Shown in pieces: positions 22,700 through 31,821 of a DNA stretch of 34,079 bases (positions are counted from its first letter, which is position 1; each line of letters begins with the position of its first letter). Made by a program: the position numbers and the translations under genes. The DNA comes from Anaerolineaceae bacterium UBA5311 (GTDB lineage Bacteria > Chloroflexota > Anaerolineae > Anaerolineales > Anaerolineaceae). The stretch is taken from positions 1 to 34,079 of the forward strand of contig DHRN01000093.1 in the NCBI GenBank assembly GCA_002411175.1. Direction: 5' to 3'. The notes below the pieces were generated by a model. The model searched no databases, was not told where the DNA came from, and saw nothing but the letters and a program-made list of their open reading frames with translations.

Positions 22700-23251
22700 A
22701 TGTTGTTCTTAATAATTTCAGTAATCTTATCGATTTTTTGTTGCCTTGCTTCAATCTACCTGATCGTCAGGAAAAATCCAAAGCGACAAGAAAGCGAGTT
22801 GCTACGCCTTTCAGAGACAAAGTTCACAATAATTCTGGCAGGTTTGTTGATTTTGATGGGCTTTGCAATCATCATTATTAAATTCATAGACCCTTCAAAA
22901 GGTGGAGTTGACACAAGTTCCTATCTTGTTGCCGCTCTGTTGGCTTTGCTATGTGTGTTGTTAGGGTCTGGCATGTTGCTCTTTTCAATGTTAAAGCAGA
23001 TCATTGTTACAGATAATGGGCTTCAGATAGTGTCTCTTTTTGGAAAATCATACGAAATGCCATGGAAAGAAATTACAGAGATCAAACTTAGACCTTTATC
23101 AAACAAAGTGACTTTTGTCAGTAAATCACACAGCGTTCTGATAGGTGGTGAACCCGGAACCTATAAAAAGTTTATCGCTATTGCAAAAACTAAAATACCA
23201 ACACGTGTCTCACATGATTTGTTGGATAAATTGAATAACCGTTTTCTATAA
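22700..23251 (+). CDS. Membrane protein with PH-like C-terminal domain
   Basis: A 183-residue protein with three hydrophobic segments (about 1-21, 42-62 and 74-98), followed by a cytoplasmic tail of about 85 residues with alternating strands (IIVTDNGLQIVSLFGKSYEMPWKEITEIKLRP, then TFVSKSHSVLIG), the pattern seen in bacterial PH-like domains. I do not recognise a named family. AGAGG lies just before the ATG, ten bases after the zincin-like gene. Membership in this catabolic operon is unexplained; it might anchor or sense something for the zincin-like protein. Confidence 0.7.
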   Translation: MLFLIISVILSIFCCLASIYLIVRKNPKRQESELLRLSETKFTIILAGLLILMGFAIIIIKFIDPSKGGVDTSSYLVAALLALLCVLLGSGMLLFSMLKQIIVTDNGLQIVSLFGKSYEMPWKEITEIKLRPLSNKVTFVSKSHSVLIGGEPGTYKKFIAIAKTKIPTRVSHDLLDKLNNRFL

Positions 23252-23298
23252 AACACGGAATCAAAACAAGAATAAAACATATTTACAAGGAGAACGAA

Positions 23299-23964
23299 AT
23301 GCCCGAATGGAAGAACGATAAAGAGTTGTTTGAGATCATGAAAAAAGAATTGTATACAGGTGTAATCTGCGACATGATGGATACACTTGGTTATAGCCAT
23401 ATTTACCTTCCTCATGATATCCAGTCGATCAGGTTAACAGACGTAATGGTCGGCAGAGCTTTTCCGACAATCATCTGCGATGTTTATGGCGAACAAGATA
23501 AACCTCTTGGTCTATTAACTGAGGCTATTGATAATATCAGTGAAGATGAGGTCTATATCGTCACAGGCGGTGACCGAAGATGCAGTTATTTCGGCGAAAT
23601 CATGGCTGCCACAATTAAACACAGGGGTGGAGTTGGGGCTGTGATTGATGGATACATTCGTGATACCCGCCAGGTTCTGGAGCAAGATTTTCCAGTATTC
23701 TGCATGGGTCGGGACGCACAGGGATCGATTTATAGAAATCAGGTTATTCGATATGGCTGCCCGGTTGAGATTGGGAATATTCTGATCAAACCCGGAGACC
23801 TGGTGTTCGGCGATATTGACGGCGTTGTAGTGTTTCCTCGCGAAATTGAGGAAGAGGCTATTACATTAACCCTTGAAAAAGTACGTGGGGAAAAAAGTAC
23901 CCGAGAGGCAATTGAAAATGGTATGTCAGCTGTAGAAGCGGAGAAAACATACGGCACCTTTTAA
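23299..23964 (+). CDS. RraA-family protein (aldolase/decarboxylase type)
   Basis: A 221-residue soluble protein of the RraA/MenG-like fold. FGEIMAATIKHRGGVGAVID at 98-117, followed by GYIRDTRQV, is the substrate and divalent-metal site of 4-hydroxy-4-methyl-2-oxoglutarate aldolase and oxaloacetate decarboxylase members (Asp117, Arg121, Asp122). GDLVFGDIDGVVVFPREI is the usual C-terminal signature. Despite the family name, inhibition of RNase E is known only for the enterobacterial branch. In this operon, a role in cleaving or decarboxylating a keto acid is more likely. ATG at 23299 has AAGGAG eight bases upstream. The following aldolase starts 20 bases after its stop. Confidence 0.87.
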   Translation: MPEWKNDKELFEIMKKELYTGVICDMMDTLGYSHIYLPHDIQSIRLTDVMVGRAFPTIICDVYGEQDKPLGLLTEAIDNISEDEVYIVTGGDRRCSYFGEIMAATIKHRGGVGAVIDGYIRDTRQVLEQDFPVFCMGRDAQGSIYRNQVIRYGCPVEIGNILIKPGDLVFGDIDGVVVFPREIEEEAITLTLEKVRGEKSTREAIENGMSAVEAEKTYGTF

Positions 23965-23984
23965 GTAAACTTGAGGAGGATAAA

Positions 23985-24947
23985 ATGGATGTGCTTGAAC
24001 GTATCGGACTGGCTGGTCTTGTGCCGGTTGTTGTAATTGAAAATGCAGAGGATGCCATTCCTGCTGCCCGTGCGTTGCTTGAAGCGGGGCTGGATGTGAT
24101 GGAAATCACCATGCGAACAGATGCTGGTATCCAGGCAATAAAAAACGTTAGATCTGCAGTACCTGAAATGCTGGTGGGTGCTGGTACAGTTCTGACACTT
24201 GATAAATGTAAAGAATCCGTTGATGCTGGTGCTCAGTTCATCGTTTCTCCCGGGTTTGACGCGAAAATAGTTCGCTGGTGTGTAGAGCAAAAAATTGCGG
24301 TTACCCCAGGTTGTGTAACTCCAACAGAGATACAGCAAGCATTGGTAGAAGGTTTGAAAACAGTTAAGTTTTTCCCTTCTGACGTTTATGGTGGTGTAAA
24401 AGCGATGAGCGCGCTTTATGGTCCATTTAAATCCGCAGGGGTTCGGTTTATCCCAACCGGCGGAGTTAATAATGACAACCTGGCAGAATATGCTGACAAA
24501 CCATTTATTTGCGCTGTCGGCGGAGGCTGGTTGTGTAAAACTGCAGATATAAACAATAAGAATTTTGCTGCGATCACTGAAGCTGTTCGCAAAGCCATTG
24601 ATATTCTTCTGGGCTTTGAGGTCGCCCACATTGGGATTAACATGGAAACCCCTGAAGAATCTTTGGAAGTCTGTGATCAATTCTCAAAATCATTTAGTTT
24701 CCCCTTAAAAGAAGGGAATAGCTCTAATTTTGCCGGACCCTCTATTGAGGTGCTGAAGTCGAAATATTTGGGAGCGATGGGACATATTGCCATTAAGACC
24801 AACAATATCAATCGTGCTGTGCACTACCTGACAAAACGCGGTTATAAAGTGGATATGGATACCGCTAAACATAAAGGTTCAGTTTTGACTGCTATTTACT
24901 TAAAAGACCAGTTTGGTGGTTTTGCGGTTCATCTGTTGCAGAAGTGA
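23985..24947 (+). CDS. KHG/KDPG aldolase fused to a VOC domain
   Basis: A 320-residue fusion. Residues 1-207 are a class I KDPG/4-hydroxy-2-oxoglutarate aldolase with Glu40 and Arg44 in VMEITMRTDAG, GAGTVL at 65-70, PGCVTPTEI at 108-116, and the Schiff-base Lys128 in KTVKFFPSD; it splits 2-keto-3-deoxy-6-phosphogluconate to pyruvate and glyceraldehyde 3-phosphate. Residues 211-320 are a glyoxalase/VOC-type domain (HIGINMETPEESLEVCDQFS; GHIAIKTNNINRAVHYLTKRG), a fold of many metal enzymes. GAGGAGG lies six bases before the ATG. It lies directly upstream of the KDG kinase gene, a pair that completes the phosphorylated 2-keto-3-deoxygluconate route. The VOC part could act on the sugar-acid substrate or be regulatory. 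Confidence 0.92.
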   Translation: MDVLERIGLAGLVPVVVIENAEDAIPAARALLEAGLDVMEITMRTDAGIQAIKNVRSAVPEMLVGAGTVLTLDKCKESVDAGAQFIVSPGFDAKIVRWCVEQKIAVTPGCVTPTEIQQALVEGLKTVKFFPSDVYGGVKAMSALYGPFKSAGVRFIPTGGVNNDNLAEYADKPFICAVGGGWLCKTADINNKNFAAITEAVRKAIDILLGFEVAHIGINMETPEESLEVCDQFSKSFSFPLKEGNSSNFAGPSIEVLKSKYLGAMGHIAIKTNNINRAVHYLTKRGYKVDMDTAKHKGSVLTAIYLKDQFGGFAVHLLQK

Positions 24948-24958
24948 AGGAGTAAAAA

Positions 24959-25984
24959 ATGAAGTTCTTGACATTTGGCGAGATTATGCTGCGGCTGAAA
25001 CCACCTTATCATGAGCGATTGTTCCAGGGCTTAATGCTCGAAGCTACCTTTGGTGGCGGTGAGGCGAATGTCGCGGTCTCCCTCGCAAATTACGGGCTGG
25101 ATGCAGCCTATCTAACAGTTCTCCCAAAGAATGCCATAGGGGATTCCTGCGTTCAGGAGTTGCGTAAATTTGGTGTAGACACTACCCGCATCCAGCGGGG
25201 AGAAGGTCGTATGGGGATTTATTTCCTTGAGCCTGGCGCAAATCAGCTGCCGAGTAAGGTTGTTTATGACCGGGAATTCGCCTCGATTGCACTGGCAAAA
25301 CCTGGTGACATCGATTGGGACAAAGCATTTGATGGAATCGACTGGTTCCACATTACTGGCATTACGCCGGCAATTTCAGAGTCTGCAATGCTTCTCTCGC
25401 TGGAGGCTGTCAGAGTTGCAAAGGCGAAGGATATAACGGTATCTTGTGACCTTAACTATCGTAAAAATCTTTGGAAATATGGCAAGAAGGCATCTGAAGT
25501 AATGTCTGAGTTGATAAAATATGTAGATGTTGCCATAGCTAACGAAGAAGATTGTCAGAAATCACTTGGTATCGCTGTCGACTCGGATGTTGAAAGCGGA
25601 AGATTAGACATATCAAAGTATCAGGTCCTGTCAAAACATGTTTTGGAGACCTATCCAAACCTGAAGCTTATTGCAATAACCTTGAGGGAGAGCCAAAGTG
25701 CTGATATTAATGGCTGGTCGGCTTGTTTGAATGATCGTGACCATTTCTACCTCAGTCAACGGTATGAGATAAGAGATATTATTGATCGCGTTGGTGGAGG
25801 AGATGCTTTTGCTGCTGGTCTTATTTATGGGCTAAACACTTATGAAAGCAATCAGGATGCTTTGGAGTTTGCAGTAGCGGCAAGTTGTCTTAAACATTCA
25901 ATCATTGGAGACTTTAACCGTGTTAGTGTTTCTGATGTCAGGAATTTAATGGGCGGAGATGCCTCGGGCAGGGTTCAGCGCTAA
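24959..25984 (+). CDS. kdgK: 2-keto-3-deoxygluconate kinase (PfkB family)
   Basis: A 341-residue sugar kinase. FGGGEANVAVSLANYG at 31-46 is the PfkB N-terminal sugar-binding motif, CDLNYRKNLW near 163-172 the central one, and DRVGGGDAFAAG near 277-288, with catalytic Asp282, is the PfkB C-terminal signature. FGEIMLRLKPP at the start is typical of KdgK; related kinases for fructose or ribose cannot be fully excluded. AAGGAG lies seven bases before the ATG, eleven bases after the aldolase stop. It is the last gene of the operon and phosphorylates KDG so that the aldolase before it can split the product. A 440-base gap without a gene follows. Confidence 0.9.
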   Translation: MKFLTFGEIMLRLKPPYHERLFQGLMLEATFGGGEANVAVSLANYGLDAAYLTVLPKNAIGDSCVQELRKFGVDTTRIQRGEGRMGIYFLEPGANQLPSKVVYDREFASIALAKPGDIDWDKAFDGIDWFHITGITPAISESAMLLSLEAVRVAKAKDITVSCDLNYRKNLWKYGKKASEVMSELIKYVDVAIANEEDCQKSLGIAVDSDVESGRLDISKYQVLSKHVLETYPNLKLIAITLRESQSADINGWSACLNDRDHFYLSQRYEIRDIIDRVGGGDAFAAGLIYGLNTYESNQDALEFAVAASCLKHSIIGDFNRVSVSDVRNLMGGDASGRVQR

Positions 25985-26424
25985 AATTTCTTGAGCTTTA
26001 TTGATGGTCTTGAGTTTTTCAAGCTATTGTAATACTCAGACCGATCTCCACGCCGATCCGAATGTGGTGTGGAGGACGGTTGCCGTGCCGTCCCGCAAGC
26101 AATAATGGGAATACGAAACCGGGTCAAGGTCCAGAGTGCGGGAGACCGTGGCAGGTCTCCCCTACAGATACGATTAGGGGACGGCTGCCACGCCGTCCCG
26201 AATGTGTTGTAGGGCGTGACGTCTGTACCAACGAAGTCAATAAGTCTCTTGTTGGCAAAGGTTCAGATTCTTCACTTCGTTCAGAATGACAAAACCCAGG
26301 TCCTATTCCCTATTCCCTGTTTCCTATTCCCTGCTCGTGATTGCCATGCCCGCCCGTTGACGGCAGATACGAGTAGGGGACTGAGAATTGCTGGATTCAC
26401 AACCCTTTCCAGGGTGGGTATATG
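25985..26424. repeat. Repeat-rich gap between kdgK and the propeller protein gene
   Basis: Elements: hairpin-forming GGACGG...CCGTCC at 26074-26093 and GGGACGGC...GCCGTCCC at 26178-26199; an 18-base repeat CAGATACGATTAGGGGAC (26165-26182) and CAGATACGAGTAGGGGAC (26364-26381); TTCACTTCGTTCAGAATGAC (26271-26290), close to array B at 3976-4070; and CCTATTCCCTGTTTCC-type runs (26302-26335), the inverse of the AACAGGG runs at 3416-3440. The reading frames 26062-26289 and 26216-26524 (plus) lie in this repeat and are not supported. I see no standard terminator with a U-run for kdgK. Confidence 0.8.
26178..26199. repeat. Palindromic repeat GGGACGGC-GCCGTCCC
   Basis: A perfect eight-pair stem around TGCCAC. 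A second copy with one wobble pair lies at 26073-26094 in similar context (GGACGGTTGCCGTGCCGTCC). Such GC-rich palindromes can act as REP-like elements or weak two-way terminators between the converging genes kdgK and the one ending at 26425. Confidence 0.6.
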
Positions 26425-28641
26425 TTATTGCTCAAGCCAAACACCAAGGACTAATCCGCCAAGACGCTCGGGCAAATGGACGACCTGGCAGGTTGCTGGG
26501 TTAATTGCAACTGGCTGCAAATAATTTATTGCGAACTGGTCATACTGTGTGAAGAGAACCCAGCCGTCGTTGAGCCAAACCGGGCTCCCAAGCCAAACAC
26601 CATCTGACAAGGCTTTCACTTCTCCGGTTTGCAGGTCTTCATACATCCAATCGAGTTGGCTTTTTGGATAAATAGCGTAGCGCTCGTCTGCTGACAGGCT
26701 GAAGCCGGAACTAATTGTCCGCTTGGAATCAAGCAGGTCGGATTGTTGAGTTTGGTCGCTATCCAGAGAGTAAACAAACAAGCGACCTTGTGCGCCCGCT
26801 GCTGAAGTTTTTCGGAAATACAGGCGCTCACTGTCAGCAGACCAGCCAGCGATGTTGCCGTTTCCCTGATCATCCGGGAGCAAGATCTTGTTGCCGTCCA
26901 CCTTGACAATCAGCACGCCTTCATAAGTCTGCAGCGCGATCCACTGACCGTCAGGTGACCAGCGCAGGTCATTCCCCTGGATATCCAAAATATGCTGCTC
27001 TGTTTCCGAAGCCAGGTCTAACAATCGCAAGCCTTCATCACGCCTGATTAAGGCAAGGGTTTGCCCATCTGGGGAAAGGGCTGAGTGAACCAGGTTTTTC
27101 CCAATCAACAGACGGTCACTTCCGTCCAGGCTATAAAGCACCAGTGCGTTACCCTCGAAAGGCGCTGATTCCTGGTAGACCAATACTTTCCCTTTGAGCT
27201 GCGGAATTTGACCATCGTTTTCATCGATTTCGTACAAATAGTCAATGCAAGCCTGCTCGCTTCCTGATTGTGCTTCAAGCTCGCTCATCAAATCTGCGGG
27301 CGGTGTGAAGCTGTGGGTTAGCTCTATTGTTTCGAGAACTTTCACGGGATGACTGACTTCAAATTCAATATCCCCGTGCAGCGAGCCTTCTTCCAGCCAA
27401 AAACTACTTTGGAAGACTGATTCACCGTGCTTCAACGATGCGCCGGTGGATCCTGCTACATTGGATAGTGATGATCCTGGCGTGGAAACATCCAGACTTC
27501 TGATGACCGGATGGGCTTTAAAGTAAAAGTCGTATTGATAGCCACCAAACTGAGACGGTTGGATACGGAGAAAGTAGAGCTCAATGCTTTCACCGGCTAT
27601 GTCGATGGACTTCTGTACGGATATGTCGTTAAGCGGGTATTCTGCAGGCAAGGTGATTAAAAAAGCTGTGCTTTCATCTTCCAGCGGTTGACTGACCTCG
27701 AGATAAGATTGGCGGATTTCGAGCGGGAAAGCCAGACCTTCCGGCTTTAGACGGACGGTCCATGCACCGAGTTGATTGCGAGTCGCGTTTGCCAAATTGA
27801 GTTGGGACTGGTCACTCAAAAACGGAACTGGCTGCTGATCGGCATCGAAAATCTCCAGGTTTCCGACCAGGTTGCGATATTTCTCATCTAAATTCCGAAT
27901 ATAGCCCGCCAGAACAAGGTTGTCACCTTCGACCAGGCTGTGGCTGATAACAATGCCTGCCTTATTTTCAACCAGCGTTGCTGTCGGAAAGAGATAAACC
28001 GGTGTGGCAACCGGCGGTCCTTCAAATGGCACGAATTCGAGCTGGAGACGCCAGTTTTCAGGCGTGGAGCCAGGCAAGGTTCCGCGCAAACAGGGGATTA
28101 CCAATGTCGCGGTGTTGATGTTGGCTGGAATCAGTTCAAATTCACCCTCACCATAGGGCTGAAAACGCTGCCCGTCTTCGGTTTCAAGATAATAATGAGC
28201 CTGGCAGCCGCCGGGCTTTCCTTCATTTCCAGAATATGCTGTAGTTGGGATGTTGCTCGCGTTGAAATAGATGAAACTTTGTTCGTTGGTTAAAATTGCT
28301 TCGCTAACCTCAACCGTTATGCCATCGCGGGTTTGGGAAACAGGCTCTTTGAGCATCCGAATGGATGTGCCTGGTTCGATCACTCCAACCCCGGGCAGCA
28401 ATCCGAACCACGATTGGATTTGCGCCCAGACCTTTCCCGGTCCGAGTAATGCCAAAGTCAGCACCAGGAAGACGACGAGCGTTAGCCCAACCCACGCAAG
28501 GCGTGAGCGGCGGTTGTTGCGAGGTACGGGCTGCTTTTTCGTCCGGATTTTGGCAGCCAGATCGCCGAGAAACTCCGAGCGAGGTTCTGGCAGGGCATAG
28601 GATAGTTGGATATCCTTTTCGAATTCGGTCAGGGTGTTCAT
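26425..28641 (-). CDS. Membrane-anchored protein with C-terminal propeller, probable anti-sigma factor
   Basis: A 738-residue protein. Residues 1-47 are cytoplasmic and basic, 48-66 are one membrane helix, and the rest lies outside. Residues about 80-220 form a beta-rich domain with GITVEVSEAILTNEQSFIYF that resembles DUF4179-like parts of anti-sigma proteins. About 230-470 are further beta-rich domains without a clear name. From about 490 on, repeats such as SALSPDGQTLALI, LRWSPDGQWIALQT and GWSADSERLYF point to a TolB/WD40-like beta-propeller. The ATG overlaps the stop of the ECF sigma gene (ATGA), the standard position of an anti-sigma factor; the short cytoplasmic end would hold the sigma factor. 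No zinc-binding anti-sigma motif (HxxxCxxC) is present in that end, so the assignment is contextual. Confidence 0.8.
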   Translation of the reverse strand: MNTLTEFEKDIQLSYALPEPRSEFLGDLAAKIRTKKQPVPRNNRRSRLAWVGLTLVVFLVLTLALLGPGKVWAQIQSWFGLLPGVGVIEPGTSIRMLKEPVSQTRDGITVEVSEAILTNEQSFIYFNASNIPTTAYSGNEGKPGGCQAHYYLETEDGQRFQPYGEGEFELIPANINTATLVIPCLRGTLPGSTPENWRLQLEFVPFEGPPVATPVYLFPTATLVENKAGIVISHSLVEGDNLVLAGYIRNLDEKYRNLVGNLEIFDADQQPVPFLSDQSQLNLANATRNQLGAWTVRLKPEGLAFPLEIRQSYLEVSQPLEDESTAFLITLPAEYPLNDISVQKSIDIAGESIELYFLRIQPSQFGGYQYDFYFKAHPVIRSLDVSTPGSSLSNVAGSTGASLKHGESVFQSSFWLEEGSLHGDIEFEVSHPVKVLETIELTHSFTPPADLMSELEAQSGSEQACIDYLYEIDENDGQIPQLKGKVLVYQESAPFEGNALVLYSLDGSDRLLIGKNLVHSALSPDGQTLALIRRDEGLRLLDLASETEQHILDIQGNDLRWSPDGQWIALQTYEGVLIVKVDGNKILLPDDQGNGNIAGWSADSERLYFRKTSAAGAQGRLFVYSLDSDQTQQSDLLDSKRTISSGFSLSADERYAIYPKSQLDWMYEDLQTGEVKALSDGVWLGSPVWLNDGWVLFTQYDQFAINYLQPVAINPATCQVVHLPERLGGLVLGVWLEQ

Positions 28642-29201
28642 ACTTGCTCCATCTCAGCTTTGAGGCGCTGCAGCAGCCGGTAATGACGTTTTTTGATGCG
28701 GGTTTCCGGCTCATGCAGGATTTGGCTAATTTGTTTGAAGGGCAGCTCAGCTACCGAACGAAGGCGAATCAAATCCTGATCTTTTTCCGTTAGTCTATCA
28801 ATGTGCAACTGCAGATCGAGTAATCGATCTATCGTCTCAGAGGAGATTGGGTTCGCAGAATTTGCCAGCTTGTCATGCAGCTCTTCGTGCTGAATATGCT
28901 GACGATTGCGGAAATGGTCGCTGTTTTTATTACGGGCAATCGAAAAGAGCCAGCCCACCGCTTTTTTTGGGTCTCGCAGGTTGTGCCATTGTTCCCAGGC
29001 AGCCATGAAGGTTTGCGAGGTCAGGTCTTCTGCTTCGTGTTGGTTTTGCACGCGGGCGTAATGGTAATGAAATACTCGCCTGGCGTATGCATGGTAGAGC
29101 GAAGGCAGGTCGTGATAAGACTGTGACTGTTGTTCCTTTTCCTCTAGATCAGTTTGATACTGCTGTTGTTCCGTCAAAATCCACCTTTTCTCTGTGGTCA
29201 A
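28638..29201 (-). CDS. ECF-type RNA polymerase sigma factor
   Basis: A 187-residue sigma-70 family factor. Region 2 covers about 30-100 (RRVFHYHYARVQNQHEAEDL, TFMAAWEQW, AVGWLFSIARNKNSDHFRNR), and region 4 covers about 130-185 (LTEKDQDLIRLRSVAELPFKQIS, ETRIKKRHYRLLQRLKAEM). It directs polymerase to its own promoter set, most likely including this unit. The first possible start is TTG at 29201, which has no ribosome site. A second TTG at 29177, with AAAGG about six bases upstream, is in my view more likely, so the protein may be 179 residues. The next gene overlaps by four bases and encodes its probable anti-sigma partner. Confidence 0.9.
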   Translation of the reverse strand: MTTEKRWILTEQQQYQTDLEEKEQQSQSYHDLPSLYHAYARRVFHYHYARVQNQHEAEDLTSQTFMAAWEQWHNLRDPKKAVGWLFSIARNKNSDHFRNRQHIQHEELHDKLANSANPISSETIDRLLDLQLHIDRLTEKDQDLIRLRSVAELPFKQISQILHEPETRIKKRHYRLLQRLKAEMEQV

Positions 29202-29564
29202 TTGTAGCTACATAATTAAAGTCGGGAAATACAGGTGATTTGTGACAATTATCTCGCATGCAGGGATTGGAAAACTATCAATAGGCTTGAATCTACCAGG
29301 TCAGGTTGAACCAAACAACCTGGGCACAATAACAGCTTGTTGGTAATATATGCTTAGAGAATTCCTCAGTGCGATATTTGCTCGTGCCAGGGGATCAAAG
29401 ACGAAATACCATCAGGAATCCAGGTGGGGCTGAAAATCGCGGTGGCTTACTTCTGCTTATCGATTAGTCATAAAAGTAGGCAAAATCGTGTCAAAATGGC
29501 GAAAACTTCCATATTTGCCCCGAAAATCGAATTGCTATGACCAATTTTGGAAATTGGTCGAAAA
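29202..29564. other. Non-coding stretch between sigma gene and rRNA promoters
   Basis: No gene is supported. CAGGTT (29302-29307) and AACCTG (29317-29322) form a six-pair hairpin with a nine-base loop. From about 29470 on the DNA is rich in A/T runs with repeated AAAATCG/AAAATGG words, in the place where UP elements of strong rRNA promoters lie. The short reading frame at 29488-29697 is a by-product of the promoter region. Confidence 0.5.
29539..29559. promoter_or_regulatory. Perfect 9-bp inverted repeat upstream of rRNA promoter P1
   Basis: GACCAATTT (29539-29547) and AAATTGGTC (29551-29559) flank TGG. It lies ten bases upstream of the P1 -35 box and is a candidate protein-binding site. On the plus strand it is followed by A, not T, so it is not a terminator for leftward-entering transcripts. 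Confidence 0.5.
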
Positions 29565-29569
29565 AAGCC

Positions 29570-29597
29570 TTGACTTAATTTTTGATTTGCCTATAAT
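29570..29597 (+). promoter_or_regulatory. rRNA operon promoter P1
   Basis: TTGACT (29570-29575) and a perfect TATAAT (29592-29597) are 16 bases apart. An A-run (29561-29566) lies just upstream. Confidence 0.8.
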
Positions 29598-29693
29598 AAC
29601 TCCTTGCGCCCCGAAACGGGCAGCAAGAACCTTCAAAAAAGAAGAACCCCGCAACTGGCAGAGAAGCAATTTTGTACAAAGCCAGATTCAACC

Positions 29694-29722
29694 TTGACAA
29701 ACAGTATTGAATCGTCTATACT
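29694..29722 (+). promoter_or_regulatory. rRNA operon promoter P2
   Basis: Consensus TTGACA (29694-29699) and TATACT (29717-29722) are 17 bases apart. Confidence 0.82.
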
Positions 29723-29820
29723 TGTCTGTCCAAGGTGCTACATCAGATAACGCGCCGTGAGGCGAAGTGGATGATAACAACATAGCTTGGGTCTGAGTGA
29801 CCTAATGGAAAGAGCCTGAA

Positions 29821-29843
29821 ACCGGCTGAGTTTTTGAGCCGGT
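29821..29843 (+). promoter_or_regulatory. Hairpin in the rRNA leader between P2 and P3
   Basis: ACCGGCT (29821-29827) pairs with AGCCGGT (29837-29843), loop GAGTTTTTG, followed by GATTTTATCT. It could attenuate transcripts from P1/P2, or be a processing site. The U-rich part is broken, so it is not a strong terminator. Confidence 0.45.
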
Positions 29844-29864
29844 GATTTTATCTGAATAAAAGGC

Positions 29865-29893
29865 TTGACAAATAGAAATGAATCCATTAGAAT
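29865..29893 (+). promoter_or_regulatory. rRNA operon promoter P3
   Basis: Consensus TTGACA (29865-29870) and TAGAAT (29888-29893) are 17 bases apart. The mature 16S start lies about 130 bases downstream. GAACCTTAACAA at 29911-29922 resembles the boxA antitermination element found in rRNA leaders. Confidence 0.8.
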
Positions 29894-30029
29894 TCGCTCT
29901 CTTGAAGTCAGAACCTTAACAACTGAAAAGTGATAGGAAGTAATGCAAGACAATTAATTAAGGTAAGAACAATACAAGCCTCGTTAATGAAAATTCCGTA
30001 AAGATGAAAACACCGAAAGGTGATAAGTT

Positions 30030-31541
<1,512 letters not shown>

Positions 31542-31728
31542 CTATGGAGATCTGAACCAAAGCCTGAGGGCTGCGGTTCTACTTCAAAGAGATAAAAATC
31601 CAATATCCCTTAAGTGGGAGAATCGCTCAATAACGGTGAAACATGAGCGTCGTAATGAGATTGGTTGTACAATCCTGAAAACTGTTTTACAGCTTCCTGT
31701 CACTTTTGAGTTGCTAAGACTGACTCAA

Positions 31729-31802
31729 GGGCCTTTAGCTCAGTTGGTTAGAGCGCGCCTCTGATAAGGGCGAGGTCTCAGGTCCGAGTCCTGAAAGGCC
31801 CA
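31729..31802 (+). tRNA. tRNA-Ile (anticodon GAT)
   Basis: Acceptor GGGCCTT (31729-31735) pairs with AAGGCCC (31795-31801), with discriminator A at 31802. The anticodon loop is CTGATAA. D-arm AGCTCAGTTGGTTAGAGC and T-arm GGTCCGAGTCC are standard. CCA is not encoded, so it has to be added. It is the first spacer tRNA, as usual between 16S and 23S. Confidence 0.95.
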
Positions 31803-31821
31803 CTTTAACAAGTAAGACCTT

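Noticed and set aside
26062..26524. Two plus-strand frames after kdgK
   Set aside because: They are composed of intergenic repeat sequence and overlap the end of the propeller gene.
29539..29559. Intrinsic terminator
   Set aside because: The stem is perfect but has A, not T, after it on the plus strand; more likely a protein site or chance dyad.
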